From an uncultured Muribaculaceae bacterium (GTDB lineage: Bacteria > Bacteroidota > Bacteroidia > Bacteroidales > Muribaculaceae), in assembly GCA_944321905.1 (NCBI GenBank), contig CALUNI010000010.1:1-38347 (forward strand): a DNA stretch of 38,347 nucleotides, written 5' to 3'. The translations under genes and the position numbers were made by a program. This document shows, in pieces, positions 6,511 to 15,386 of the stretch. Below the pieces are notes generated by a model. It saw only the letters and a list, made by a program, of their open reading frames with translations. It made no database searches and had not been told where the DNA came from. The number at the start of each line of letters is the position of its first letter. Positions within the stretch are counted from its first letter, which is position 1.

Positions 6511-9384
6511 ATGCCCGTAAAGATAAGTAAAGTAGCAAAAGATTTGAATGTGGGGACTCAAACCATAATTGATTTCCTAAGCAAAAAAAACATCACAGTG
6601 GAATCTAATCCAAATGCCCGCATTTCTGACGAACAACACAAAATGCTGCTTGACGCATTCCGCACCGACAAAGACCAACGAATAAAATCGGACAACTTCA
6701 TCAGCGAACGGCGCCAAGAGAGAGCAAAACCTGCCCAACAGCCCAAGCAGCAACGGAAAAGCGAAAACTTCATTTCCACTGCATCTCAAATACCCACTCC
6801 AAAGATAGTGGGCAAAATCGACTTGTCTCAAGCCGGGAAACCGAAGCAAGCCATCAAACCAGAACCCGCGGCAAAGCCGGTACCACAAGAGGAAATTGCC
6901 AAGCAAGAAGAGATTGTTGCAACTCCTCAAGAGGTCGAGACTGCCACTGAAACTCAACCTCAAGCAGAGGAAAAAAATGAACAAAAGCAACCCGGGGAAC
7001 CCGAGAAAATTGAAAAAGTAGAAGAACCAAACACCGCTATGGACAACGGCAACAACGAAACCGAAGAATCTGAGAAGAAAAGTGAAGAAGAAATATTCAC
7101 CCTTGGTACTCCCACATTAAAGAACCAGCCAAAGGTTATTGGGAAAATAGACTTGTCGGCAATAAACTCGCAGACTCGTCCGAAGAAAAAGTCAAAAGAA
7201 GAAAAGCGCAAAGAACGACAAGAAAAAATGCGCCAAGAGACTTCTTCCCCCAAAAATGGCAATGGCGACAACAGCAGCGCCACTACAGGAACCGGCGACC
7301 GCAAAAAGCGCAAACGCATAGGAAAAGAAAAAATCGACATCGAGAAAAGCGTGAACTTGCTCGATTCGCAGCAGCCTAAATCGGGAAAAGGCGGCAACAA
7401 TGCCGGCAACGGCGATGAAACGTCGGGCAAAAACCGCAAAAACCGCAAAAACAAACGTCCATTCAAGACCGAGATAAGCGACGAGGACGTTCAGAAACAA
7501 GTAAAAGAGACTCTTGCCCGCCTCACGGCCAAGACTCCTAAAAAATCGGCAAAGTGGCGCAAAGAAAAACGCGAAGCCGTGGAAGAACGCGAACGCGAAG
7601 CCGCCGAACTCGAGGCACAGGAAGAAAAGACACTGAAGCTCACCGAGTTCGTTACCGTCAACGACCTCGCCGTGATGATGAACGTGCCTATCAACAAGGT
7701 GATCGGTACGTGTATGAGTTTGGGCGTAATGGTATCTATAAACCAACGTCTGGATGCCGAAACCATCAACATCGTAGCCGACGAGTTTGGATTCAAGACC
7801 GAATATGTAAGTGCCGAAGTGTCGGAAGCCATACACCACCACGACGACGAGGAAGACAAGCCCGAAGACCTTGTTCCTCGCCCGCCGGTAGTAACCGTAA
7901 TGGGACACGTGGATCATGGCAAGACATCACTGCTCGACTATATACGTAACGCCAACGTGATTGCAGGCGAAGCCGGAGGCATAACGCAGCACATCGGCGC
8001 ATACAACGTGAAACTGAAGAACGGCCAACACATCACGTTCCTCGACACCCCGGGACACGAGGCATTTACAGCTATGCGCGCACGTGGTGCCAAGATTACC
8101 GACATAGTAATCATCATTGTCGCAGCCGACGACAACGTGATGCCGCAGACCGTCGAGGCTATCAACCACGCATCGGCTGCCGGCGTACCCATAATCTTTG
8201 CAATAAACAAGATTGACAAGCCTGCGGCCAACCCCGACAAAATCAAGGAAGAGCTGGCCAACATGAATTACCTTGTAGAAGAATGGGGCGGCAAATATCA
8301 GTCGCAAGACATCTCTGCAAAGAAGGGCATCGGAGTCACCGAGTTGCTTGACAAAGTATTGCTTGAAGCCGAAATGCTCGAACTGAAAGCTAACCCCAAG
8401 CGTCGCGCAACGGGATCGATCATAGAGTCGTCGCTTGACAAGGGCCGTGGATACGTCGCTACGGTTCTCGTGCAAAACGGCACCCTAAAAGTGGGCGACA
8501 TACTGCTTGCCGGGACTCATTACGGCAAAATAAAAGCCATGTTCAACGAGCGCAACCAACGCATCACCGAGGCCGGCCCGTCGGAACCGGCATTGATACT
8601 CGGATTGAACGGCGCACCGACAGCAGGCGACAAATTCAATGTAATGGATACCGACCAAGAAGCGCGAGAGATTGCAAGCAAGCGCGAGCAGTTGCAACGC
8701 GAACTGGGATTGCGCACACAGAAGCGCGTAACGCTCGAAGACATAGGCCGCCGCAAGGCATTGGGCAGCTTCAACGAGCTCAACATCATTGTCAAAGGCG
8801 ACGTTGACGGCTCTATAGAAGCCCTCAGCGACTCGCTCATCAAGCTGTCAACGCCCGAGGTGCAAGTTAACGTAATCCACAAGGCCGTAGGCGCAATTTC
8901 AGAAAGCGACGTGACCCTTGCTGCCGCTTCCGATGCATTCATAATCGGCTTCCAGGTGCGTCCGTCACTGGCTGCCCGCCGCCTTGCCGAACGAGACGGA
9001 GTTGACATAAGGCTCTATTCGGTCATATACAAGGCCATAGAAGAGGTAAAGGCCGCCATGGAAGGACTGCTGTCGCCCGAAGTGAAGGAGGAAATCATCG
9101 GCTCGGCCGAAGTCATGCAGACCTACCACATCTCCAAGGTCGGCACCATTGCAGGAGCCATAGTGCGAGAGGGCAAGGTAAAGCGCAACTGCAAGGTACG
9201 AATCATACGCGACGGCATTGTGATATACACCGGCGAACTTGGTTCTCTCAAGCGATTCAAGGATGACGTGAAAGAAGTCACATCTGGCTTTGACTGCGGT
9301 CTGAGCGTCGCAGGCTACAACGACATCAAGGAAGGCGACTTCATTGAATCGTTTGAAGAAGTGGAAGTAAAGAAAACACTGTGA
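6511..9384 (+). CDS. infB: Translation initiation factor IF-2
   Basis: IF-2 is the GTPase that delivers initiator tRNA to the 30S subunit and promotes subunit joining. In this 957-residue product an IF2N module starts at residue 1 ([20 protein letters not shown]). A long charged linker to about residue 370 is rich in Lys, Glu and Gln. A second IF2N-like module includes [20 protein letters not shown]. The GTPase domain has G1 GHVDHGKTS at 465-473, G3 DTPGHEAF at 512-519, and G4 NKID at 566-569, followed by SAKKG. Domains II-IV follow, ending in EEVEVKKTL. The linker carries GKIDLS twice (about residues 101 and 211). Length is long, as usual for the phylum. Confidence 0.96.
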   Translation: MPVKISKVAKDLNVGTQTIIDFLSKKNITVESNPNARISDEQHKMLLDAFRTDKDQRIKSDNFISERRQERAKPAQQPKQQRKSENFISTASQIPTPKIVGKIDLSQAGKPKQAIKPEPAAKPVPQEEIAKQEEIVATPQEVETATETQPQAEEKNEQKQPGEPEKIEKVEEPNTAMDNGNNETEESEKKSEEEIFTLGTPTLKNQPKVIGKIDLSAINSQTRPKKKSKEEKRKERQEKMRQETSSPKNGNGDNSSATTGTGDRKKRKRIGKEKIDIEKSVNLLDSQQPKSGKGGNNAGNGDETSGKNRKNRKNKRPFKTEISDEDVQKQVKETLARLTAKTPKKSAKWRKEKREAVEEREREAAELEAQEEKTLKLTEFVTVNDLAVMMNVPINKVIGTCMSLGVMVSINQRLDAETINIVADEFGFKTEYVSAEVSEAIHHHDDEEDKPEDLVPRPPVVTVMGHVDHGKTSLLDYIRNANVIAGEAGGITQHIGAYNVKLKNGQHITFLDTPGHEAFTAMRARGAKITDIVIIIVAADDNVMPQTVEAINHASAAGVPIIFAINKIDKPAANPDKIKEELANMNYLVEEWGGKYQSQDISAKKGIGVTELLDKVLLEAEMLELKANPKRRATGSIIESSLDKGRGYVATVLVQNGTLKVGDILLAGTHYGKIKAMFNERNQRITEAGPSEPALILGLNGAPTAGDKFNVMDTDQEAREIASKREQLQRELGLRTQKRVTLEDIGRRKALGSFNELNIIVKGDVDGSIEALSDSLIKLSTPEVQVNVIHKAVGAISESDVTLAAASDAFIIGFQVRPSLAARRLAERDGVDIRLYSVIYKAIEEVKAAMEGLLSPEVKEEIIGSAEVMQTYHISKVGTIAGAIVREGKVKRNCKVRIIRDGIVIYTGELGSLKRFKDDVKEVTSGFDCGLSVAGYNDIKEGDFIESFEEVEVKKTL

Positions 9385-9415
9385 TTTGCACCCTTATACA
9401 AAAATAACTATTCCA

Positions 9416-9454
9416 ATGTAGAGCCGCCAACCACCATGCGGCTCTGCATTTTTG
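9416..9454 (+). terminator. Terminator of the rimP-nusA-infB operon
   Basis: A 12-bp stem (9416-9427 with 9438-9449, core AGAGCCGC/GCGGCTCT, one G-T pair) has a 10-base loop and runs into T5 at 9449-9453. It lies 31 nt after the infB stop and just before folK. The T-run itself resembles a -7 box (CATTTTTG), so it may also serve as part of a folK promoter. Confidence 0.85.
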
Positions 9455-9465
9455 CTTATTGTCCA

Positions 9466-9933
9466 ATGAATTACTATCTTAATATCGGCTCAAACATAGG
9501 CAACCGGCATAGCAACATATCACGAGCAGTAAACTTGATAAGCCGCACATTCGGCACCGAAGTGCAATGCAGCAAACCTGTGGAAAGCGAACCGTGGGGC
9601 TTCGACTCCGAAAACACATTTGTCAACGAAGGCATAGTCTTAAACACAAACCAACGCCCCGACATCGTGCTGTCGATGCTGCAAAAGGTGGAACGAAGCA
9701 TCAGCAACACGTCCCACCGCAATGCCGATGGCAGTTATCGCGACCGAATAATAGATATCGACATAGTAGCCATCGACCAGCTCACCATCGACTCGCCCAC
9801 ACTCAAAGTGCCTCATCCGCACTTTGCCGAACGCGACTTCTACCTCATTCCCATGTGCGAACTTGCCCCGTCATGGACACACCCTCGCACAAGCCTAACC
9901 CCGGGGCAGATGCTTGCTCACCTTGCCCGATAA
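9466..9933 (+). CDS. folK: 6-hydroxymethyl-7,8-dihydropterin pyrophosphokinase (HPPK)
   Basis: HPPK transfers pyrophosphate from ATP to hydroxymethyl-dihydropterin, one step before dihydropteroate synthase in folate synthesis. The 155-residue protein has the N-terminal LNIGSNIGNR, the substrate segment ESEPWGF, the Mg-binding pair in YRDRIIDIDIVAI (Asp97 and Asp99), and the family signature PHPHFAERDFYLIPMCELAP. The start was set at 9466 (MNYYLNIGSN); an in-frame ATG at 9436 would begin inside the preceding terminator. It faces the small minus-strand gene after 24 nt. folA, another folate gene, is elsewhere in the window. Confidence 0.92.
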   Translation: MNYYLNIGSNIGNRHSNISRAVNLISRTFGTEVQCSKPVESEPWGFDSENTFVNEGIVLNTNQRPDIVLSMLQKVERSISNTSHRNADGSYRDRIIDIDIVAIDQLTIDSPTLKVPHPHFAERDFYLIPMCELAPSWTHPRTSLTPGQMLAHLAR

Positions 9934-9957
9934 AGTCATAAACCACGGAGCATATGA

Positions 9958-10116
9958 CTATCGATTCTCGTCGGTCGGACGATTGGCCTTTTCTCGCTCC
10001 ATCCGCTCTTTATACGCTTTAAGCTGCTTCTTGAACAGCAACTTTTTTTGCTGCTCTTTCTTTGCCTTTCTTGCAAGATAGGCATCATATTGATTTTCAA
10101 GATAATTATCAGCCAT
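9958..10116 (-). CDS. 52-residue basic helical protein, unknown function
   Basis: A short open frame starts five bases after the stop of the SIMPL gene on the same strand, so it probably shares its transcript. The product begins MADNYLENQYDAYLARKAKK and ends RPTDENR. Almost all of its middle is Lys/Arg/Gln/Glu-rich with no helix breakers, predicting one long amphipathic or coiled-coil helix. There is no signal peptide or membrane segment. I cannot name a family. The tight spacing, clean ATG and absence of any competing gene support it as real. Confidence 0.6.
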   Translation of the reverse strand: MADNYLENQYDAYLARKAKKEQQKKLLFKKQLKAYKERMEREKANRPTDENR

Positions 10117-10121
10117 GATTT

Positions 10122-10829
10122 CTATTGTTTCAAGGAAAATCTCACACGCACAGTGGCTCGCAACGTGATGGTGCGAAAATTGTCATAACCCGCAGCCGCA
10201 TCTACCGCAATATTAGATGTTGCAACAGAGGATACGCCTTCGACCAGTCCCGCTCCGGCGGGTTCTTCAATCTGTAATACCTCGCCCACTTGCGCACCTA
10301 ACGCTTGAGCCATATATTCGGCCTTCGTTAGAGCCGACTTCAAGGCATCTACACGGCATTGCCGGCGATAGTGGTCGATAGAATCACATTCAAGATCTCC
10401 AACTCTCATATATTCCACAGCCTTCCTGTCGATACGTGTGTTTATCTTGTCAATCATCACAAAGTCGTCGAGCGTTATATCGTAACGCTTCGACACATAA
10501 AACGGTTCTCCCTCCCGTCTCCATCCATAGTCACCCACTTCCTGCAATCGCACCGCATCATCTTTTATGCCAAGTTCATAAAGATGATTACGAAATTCCT
10601 TGTCGATTTGGTCCATAGACACGCAAGACTTGAACTCCTCGGGCTTGGCCCCGTCAAATTCTTCGGCATAGTATTCCCGCAACTGCACTATATAGTGTAT
10701 CCTATCGGGGACAAGTTCTACTTGTGACACGCCATTTACCTCGATAAATCTTTGCTTGCCGCCGTCGGTGGCACAAACAGGCAGTATCGACAAAACCGCC
10801 ATTAAAATAACAATCGACGCACGTAACAT
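10122..10829 (-). CDS. SIMPL-domain (DUF541) exported protein
   Basis: This 235-residue protein has an N-terminal signal peptide (hydrophobic stretch ASIVILMAVLSILPVCA, cut probably after residue 20). It is followed by the SIMPL pattern: IEVNGVSQVELVPDRIHYIVQL, a helical and strand repeat including SKRYDITLDDFVMIDKI, ALTKAEYMAQALGAQVGEVLQIEE, and a final TITLRATVRVRFSLK strand. In other bacteria SIMPL proteins are periplasmic or outer-membrane-associated, with poorly defined roles in stress tolerance. The -7 box TACTTTTG lies 46 nt upstream of the ATG. The downstream 52-residue gene appears co-transcribed. Confidence 0.8.
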   Translation of the reverse strand: MLRASIVILMAVLSILPVCATDGGKQRFIEVNGVSQVELVPDRIHYIVQLREYYAEEFDGAKPEEFKSCVSMDQIDKEFRNHLYELGIKDDAVRLQEVGDYGWRREGEPFYVSKRYDITLDDFVMIDKINTRIDRKAVEYMRVGDLECDSIDHYRRQCRVDALKSALTKAEYMAQALGAQVGEVLQIEEPAGAGLVEGVSSVATSNIAVDAAAGYDNFRTITLRATVRVRFSLKQ

Positions 10830-10874
10830 ATTTTCCTGCTTTATTCAATCACAACACGCAACACCGCCCACAAT

Positions 10875-10882
10875 CAAAAGTA
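10875..10882 (-). promoter_or_regulatory. -7 box of the SIMPL gene
   Basis: On the minus strand TACTTTTG matches TAnnTTTG. No TTTG lies at the ideal distance; the nearest (plus 10909-10912) is 26 nt away, so the promoter is only moderately supported. Confidence 0.45.
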
Positions 10883-10938
10883 GGAAGGCGTTATATAGTT
10901 AATACTCCCAAATATACTGATTTCTTTCATTTATTTTG

Positions 10939-10946
10939 TATTTTTG
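10939..10946 (+). promoter_or_regulatory. -7 box of metG
   Basis: TATTTTTG lies 21 nt upstream of the metG ATG in a divergent arrangement with the SIMPL promoter. The -33 region is not a clear TTTG. Confidence 0.55.
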
Positions 10947-10967
10947 CACGAAATAATAAAAAACAAT

Positions 10968-13007
10968 ATGGAAAAGAAATTTGCACGTACTCTCGTTACC
11001 ACGGCATTACCCTATGCCAACGGCCCGGTACACATCGGGCACCTTGCAGGAGTGTATGTTCCTGCCGACATCTACACACGCTACCTGCGAATGAAAGGCG
11101 AGGACGTGATAATGATAGGCGGAAGCGACGAACACGGAGTGCCTATCACGCTCAAGGCTCGTGCCGAAGGCGTCAGCCCGCAAGACATCGTTGACCGCTA
11201 CCACAACATAATCAAGAAATCATTTGAGCAGCTGGGCATATCGTTCGACATATATTCGCGCACTACGAGCAAGATACATTGCCAAACGGCAAGCGACTTC
11301 TTCCGCTGCTTGTATGACAAAGGCGAGTTCATAGAAAAGACATCCCTGCAATATTACGACGAGGAAGCCAAGCAATTCCTTGCCGACCGATACATCGTGG
11401 GAACGTGTCCACACTGCGGCTACGACCACGCATATGGCGACCAATGTGAGAAATGCGGCACGTCGCTCAGTGCCAACGACCTCATAGAACCCCATTCTGC
11501 CATAACAGGAAGCAAGCCCATCAAAAAAGAGACCAAGCACTGGTACCTGCCACTTGACAAATGGGAGCCGACATTGCGCAAATGGATTCTCGAAGGACAC
11601 AAGGAGTGGAAACCAAACGTATATGGACAATGCAAGTCGTGGCTCGATCTGGGGCTGCAACCTCGTGCCGTAAGCCGAGACCTCGACTGGGGCGTGCCTG
11701 TCCCGGTTGAAGGTGCCGAGGGAAAGGTGCTTTACGTGTGGTTCGACGCGCCTATCGGATATATTTCCAATACCAAAGAGCTCTTGCCCGACCGATGGGA
11801 AGAGTATTGGAAAAGCAAAGACACACGCATAATCAATTTCATAGGCAAAGACAACATCGTGTTCCACTGCATCGTGTTCCCGGCAATGCTCATGGCCGAA
11901 GGGTCGTACCAACTACCCGAAAATGTGCCGGCCAACGAATTCCTAAACCTTGAAGGCGACAAGATATCCACGTCGCGCAACTGGGCCGTGTGGTTACACG
12001 AGTACCTTGTAGAATTCCCGGGCAAGCAAGATGTGCTGCGATACGTGCTAACGGCAAACGCACCCGAGACCAAGGACAACGACTTCACCTGGAAAGACTT
12101 CCAAGCCCGCAACAACAACGAGCTTGTAGCCATACTCGGAAATTTTGTCAACCGCTCGATAGTGCTGACACACAAATATTTCGAGGGCAAGATACCGGCA
12201 ATGGGAGAACTTACCGACTATGACCGGCAGACGCTCGACGAATTCAAGAACGTAAAAGAGACTCTTGGCAACAACATAGAGCACTTCCGCTTCCGCGACG
12301 CTCTGCGCGATGCCATGAACCTTGCCCGGATAGGCAACAAATACCTCGCCGACACCGAGCCTTGGAAGCTTGCAAAGACCGACATGGCACGCGTGGCTAC
12401 AATATTGAACATGGCCATGCAAATCACAGCCAACCTTGCCATAGCATTTGAACCGTTCTTGCCTTTCTCGGCCGAGAAACTACGCAAGATGATTAACATG
12501 CCTGAAGCCGACTGGAACAAACTGGGCAGCATCGACATTCTTGCCGCAGGCAAGCCCGTAGAAAAGCCCGAGCTGCTGTTTGAAAAAATCGAAGACTCGG
12601 TAATCGATGCCCAGATACAGAAATTGGAACGAATCAAGCAAGAAAACATAATCAAGAACTTCCATGCCGAACCTATCGCGCCAACAGTGTCAATAGACGA
12701 TTTTGGCAAACTCGACATTAGGATAGGCAAAGTCATCGATTGCCAGAAAGTTCCAAAGGCCGACAAGCTATTGCAATTCAAAATCGACGACGGACTGGGC
12801 GGACGCACAATCGTAAGCGGCATAGCCAAATACTATGCACCCGAAGACTTGATAGGGAAAGAAGTGTGCTTCATTGCAAATCTTGCTCCACGCAAACTCA
12901 AAGGCATAGAATCGCAGGGCATGATACTTAGCGCAGAGGATGCCGGCGGCAAACTTGTCGTAATCGGACCTCAAGGCGAAGTAAAACCCGGCTGCCAAGT
13001 AAAATAA
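10968..13007 (+). CDS. metG: Methionyl-tRNA synthetase
   Basis: The enzyme charges tRNA-Met with methionine. The 679-residue product is a long class I MetRS. The HIGH motif is at 22-25 (PVHIGHLAG). A zinc knuckle has Cys147, Cys150, Cys160 and Cys163. The KMSKS-type loop reads KISTS at 332-336, followed by RNWAVW. The anticodon-binding helical domain comes next, and a C-terminal EMAP/Trbp111-type tRNA-binding domain spans about 575-679 ([14 protein letters not shown]). I chose the ATG at 10968 ([19 protein letters not shown]); the frame extends to 10944, but that start lies inside the -7 box. ldcA follows after 7 nt, so the two are probably co-transcribed. Confidence 0.96.
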   Translation: MEKKFARTLVTTALPYANGPVHIGHLAGVYVPADIYTRYLRMKGEDVIMIGGSDEHGVPITLKARAEGVSPQDIVDRYHNIIKKSFEQLGISFDIYSRTTSKIHCQTASDFFRCLYDKGEFIEKTSLQYYDEEAKQFLADRYIVGTCPHCGYDHAYGDQCEKCGTSLSANDLIEPHSAITGSKPIKKETKHWYLPLDKWEPTLRKWILEGHKEWKPNVYGQCKSWLDLGLQPRAVSRDLDWGVPVPVEGAEGKVLYVWFDAPIGYISNTKELLPDRWEEYWKSKDTRIINFIGKDNIVFHCIVFPAMLMAEGSYQLPENVPANEFLNLEGDKISTSRNWAVWLHEYLVEFPGKQDVLRYVLTANAPETKDNDFTWKDFQARNNNELVAILGNFVNRSIVLTHKYFEGKIPAMGELTDYDRQTLDEFKNVKETLGNNIEHFRFRDALRDAMNLARIGNKYLADTEPWKLAKTDMARVATILNMAMQITANLAIAFEPFLPFSAEKLRKMINMPEADWNKLGSIDILAAGKPVEKPELLFEKIEDSVIDAQIQKLERIKQENIIKNFHAEPIAPTVSIDDFGKLDIRIGKVIDCQKVPKADKLLQFKIDDGLGGRTIVSGIAKYYAPEDLIGKEVCFIANLAPRKLKGIESQGMILSAEDAGGKLVVIGPQGEVKPGCQVK

Positions 13008-13014
13008 CCGACAT

Positions 13015-13914
13015 ATGGTATTTCCAAAACCATTAACCACCGGCGACAAGGTAGCAATCTTGTCGCCGGCTTCTTATATAGACCCGGCACGTGTCGATGG
13101 CGCGGCAAAAGTACTCGGAGAATGGGGCTTCGACCCTGTCGTTTGTCCTCACTGCAAAGGCGTAAACGGCAGTTACAGCGGCACGGTAGAAGAACGCCTT
13201 TCCGACCTGCTATGGGCTTTGGCCGAGCCGTCGGTTCGTGCCATATTGTGTAGTCGCGGAGGATATGGAACCATACACCTGCTACAGCATGTCGCCCCGT
13301 CCACCCTTCGCCGCGATCCAAAGTGGATTATAGGATTCAGCGACATATCGGCACTTCATGCAATGTCGATAAGCTCGGGCATAGCAAGCATCCATGCTTC
13401 GATGGCAAAACACCTCGCCGAGCATGGGAGCAAAGATGCTTGCAACCAATTATTGCTTAATGCCCTACAAGGAGTATTGCCATGCTACAAGTTTCCGTTC
13501 CATCCACTTAACCGCGACGGAGAAGCATCGGGAACTGTAGTCGGCGGGAACCTTGCCGTGCTTTGCGGACTGGTTTCCACTCCATACGATATACTCAAGC
13601 CAGGGCGCATACTGTTTATCGAAGATATTGCCGAAGAAATATACCGGGTCGAACGCATGCTATACACGCTGAGACTGAATGGGACGTTGGCCAATCTCCG
13701 CGGCCTCATCGTAGGACAATTTACCGACTACCGCAACCATGAGCGCAACGGAGAAACAATGGAACATATGATTAGACGCATGGTCGAACCGTTTGACTAC
13801 CCGGTGGCAATGGGATGCCCCATAGGCCATATCAACGGAAACATACCCATGATAGAAGGCGCACGAGCCACGTTATCGGTCGCACACGGCACAACCACGC
13901 TCAAATTCATATAA
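13015..13914 (+). CDS. LD-carboxypeptidase, S66 family
   Basis: S66 enzymes cleave the L,D bond of murein tetrapeptides during peptidoglycan recycling, releasing the terminal D-Ala. The 299-residue protein has SRGGYGT at 80-86, the nucleophile region GFSD with Ser109, FIEDIAEE with Glu203, and GHINGN with His272, which together match the family's Ser-Glu-His triad. There is no signal peptide, consistent with a cytoplasmic LdcA-type role. It follows metG by 7 nt. The stop at 13914 abuts the A-rich side of a terminator that serves the opposite strand. Confidence 0.88.
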   Translation: MVFPKPLTTGDKVAILSPASYIDPARVDGAAKVLGEWGFDPVVCPHCKGVNGSYSGTVEERLSDLLWALAEPSVRAILCSRGGYGTIHLLQHVAPSTLRRDPKWIIGFSDISALHAMSISSGIASIHASMAKHLAEHGSKDACNQLLLNALQGVLPCYKFPFHPLNRDGEASGTVVGGNLAVLCGLVSTPYDILKPGRILFIEDIAEEIYRVERMLYTLRLNGTLANLRGLIVGQFTDYRNHERNGETMEHMIRRMVEPFDYPVAMGCPIGHINGNIPMIEGARATLSVAHGTTTLKFI

Positions 13915-13955
13915 AAGAAAAACAGGCAATGTCGAAATCACTTCGAGGTTGCCTG
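13913..13955 (-). terminator. Strong minus-strand terminator ending an orphan transcript
   Basis: Read on the minus strand, CAGGCAA (plus 13949-13955) and TTGCCTG (plus 13923-13929) enclose an inner stem of TCGAA with TTCGA. The hairpin is followed directly by TTTTTCTTTT (plus 13913-13922). On the plus strand no T-run follows, so the structure is oriented for minus-strand transcription, although it sits just after ldcA. Confidence 0.85.
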
Positions 13956-14041
13956 CCTACGTTTCATCAAGTTTAGTGCAAATTCATCTGTGTGTACGTA
14001 TGATGTTGAGTCTGAGAAGTCGAGTCTAAATCGAATCTGCT

Positions 14042-14134
14042 TTATGATGAGTGCTGATAATAATTTCGGTGTTTATTTAGTTTAACTGTATATTTTCCAA
14101 GTGGTGTTTCGTTTGAAAAACAGCCACAAGTCAT
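14042..14134 (-). CDS. Possible 30-residue peptide inside the orphan transcript
   Basis: The longest ATG frame in the transcript encodes 30 residues, beginning MTCGCFSNETPLGKY and ending NYYQHSS. The same frame is open without a stop for 18 further codons upstream, to the predicted transcription start. A GTG at 14156-14158 would give a 38-residue product starting (fMet)QGDEKDY. The composition (two Cys, many Asn, Lys and Tyr, no signal or membrane segment) looks protein-like but does not prove translation. I recognise no family. It may be a chance frame in a noncoding RNA. Confidence 0.35.
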   Translation of the reverse strand: MTCGCFSNETPLGKYTVKLNKHRNYYQHSS

Positions 14135-14189
14135 GTAGTCCTTTTCATCGCCTTGCACCGCATATGCGGTACTCAGCCTTTTCTGACCT

Positions 14190-14221
14190 CAAAAGTATGA
14201 AAAATGCTACTATTCTGCAAA
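14190..14221 (-). promoter_or_regulatory. Promoter of the orphan minus-strand transcript
   Basis: On the minus strand TTTG (plus 14218-14221), exactly 20 nt, then TACTTTTG (plus 14190-14197). This is as good a match to the Bacteroidetes consensus as any promoter in the window, yet it reads into a region with no recognised gene. Confidence 0.7.
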
Positions 14222-14380
14222 TATTCTCTACTATTTTTCATTGTTTCTAAAAATTTATGTCCATTTAGAGCCTTTCTCGATTCTAAATACGGTATTTTAT
14301 GGCTCCATTTCAAGTCCACCCGGCAACATACCCGAAAACCGATGCCCGTGATTGCTCACATACCATGGCGTAAACTACAA
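14222..14380. other. Spacer upstream of the pseudouridine synthase gene
   Basis: I see no gene, repeat or strong structure in this divergent spacer. The only small symmetry is AAATA/TATTT around 14285-14297. Confidence 0.4.
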
Positions 14381-14412
14381 TTTGCCAGTAAGATTTGCAT
14401 GTATTAACTTTG
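14381..14412 (+). promoter_or_regulatory. Promoter of the RluA-family gene
   Basis: TTTG at 14381-14384, a 20-nt spacer, and TAACTTTG at 14405-14412 match the consensus. The ATG is at 14429, giving a leader of about 12 nt. Confidence 0.75.
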
Positions 14413-14428
14413 CATAAAAATTAAAATT

Positions 14429-15382
14429 ATGAGACAAGCAAACATCAACGACGAGGAGCACAAGAAGCTACGCCCCGACAATATCAAATCATGGACAGCT
14501 CCCGAAGACGGGACTATCCTAAGCACTGCGACAAAAATATTGTCGGACCACACTGCGACAAAAATCAAATCGATGCTTAAGCACAACCAGTTTGCCATAA
14601 ACTATGTACCCCACACACAGTTTGATTTTCCTGTGTCAAAAGGCGACAAATTTTCGGTAAACTTCGACAGGTCGTTTGTCGTGTTCAACAACCGCCGCAT
14701 AGAACTCGTATATGAAGACGAAGACATACTCGTAATAAACAAAGGATACGGGCTGCTATCGATGGGTACAGATAAAATAAAGGATGGAACAGCCTACAGC
14801 ATAATGCGCGAATACGTAAAATCCCACAACCCCAAGTCTCAAGTATTCATCGTACACCGCCTCGACCGCGACACTTCGGGACTTATGATGATCGCCAAGA
14901 CACCCGAGGCCAAAGAAACTATGCAACATAACTGGAACAACATGGTGATAAACCGCAAATATGTGGCAGTGGTAGAGGGCCAAATGGAAAACGAGGAAGG
15001 CGTGGTGAGAAGCTATCTTGCCGAAAATTCACAATTTGAGGTGTACTCGACAAACGACCCGCAAAAAGGCCAACTTGCCATAACTCGTTACAAGACTCTC
15101 AAAGTGGGGAACTTGTATTCTCTCGTAGAATATGAACTCGACACCGGCAGAAAAAATCAAATACGCGTACATTCCAAGGAGATGGGACATCCGATAGTGG
15201 GAGACCGCAAATACGGAGCAGCCACCAGCCCCATCCACCGGTTAGCATTACATGCAATGACGCTGCGGTTTGTACATCCTATAACTCGGAAAGAAATGAA
15301 CTTTTCAACCCCGATTCCGCCAAGTTTCTTAAAATTAGTACATTATAGATATCCGGCAAAAAAAGCGTCAAAAGAGATGTAA
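14429..15382 (+). CDS. RluA/RluD-family pseudouridine synthase
   Basis: These enzymes convert uridine to pseudouridine in rRNA or tRNA. The 317-residue protein has the family signature HRLDRDTSG at 143-151 with the catalytic Asp146. Before it, ILVINKGYGLLSMG is the usual motif leading into the catalytic domain. Later segments are NRKYVAVVEG and the conserved YSLVEYELDTGRKNQIRVH, with RLALHAMTLRFVHP near the C-terminus. Residues 28-80 resemble a weak S4-like RNA-binding domain (TILSTATKILSDHTATKIKSML). The substrate position cannot be assigned. Its terminator lies inside the 3' end of the convergent folA gene. Confidence 0.85.
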   Translation: MRQANINDEEHKKLRPDNIKSWTAPEDGTILSTATKILSDHTATKIKSMLKHNQFAINYVPHTQFDFPVSKGDKFSVNFDRSFVVFNNRRIELVYEDEDILVINKGYGLLSMGTDKIKDGTAYSIMREYVKSHNPKSQVFIVHRLDRDTSGLMMIAKTPEAKETMQHNWNNMVINRKYVAVVEGQMENEEGVVRSYLAENSQFEVYSTNDPQKGQLAITRYKTLKVGNLYSLVEYELDTGRKNQIRVHSKEMGHPIVGDRKYGAATSPIHRLALHAMTLRFVHPITRKEMNFSTPIPPSFLKLVHYRYPAKKASKEM

Positions 15383-15386
15383 CACC

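Larger units (their letters stand above)
13913..14185 (-). ncRNA. Predicted orphan transcript, candidate small RNA or small-protein mRNA
   Basis: The interval is bounded by a consensus promoter (14190-14221) and an intrinsic terminator (13913-13955), both on the minus strand, giving an RNA of about 270 nt. No known gene lies inside. The 5' part holds a perfect 14-bp palindrome, ACCGCATATGCGGT (14157-14170). One reading frame is open from the predicted 5' end to a TAA at 14042. I do not recognise an RNA family: no tmRNA, SRP RNA, RNase P or riboswitch signature is visible. 6S RNA is not excluded, but I do not see long end-to-end pairing. Confidence 0.55.

Noticed and set aside
11961-11975. MetG motif KISTS instead of KMSKS, taken as a defect
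   Set aside because: The Lys and the final Ser are kept and all other motifs are intact, so it looks like a normal variant of the loop.
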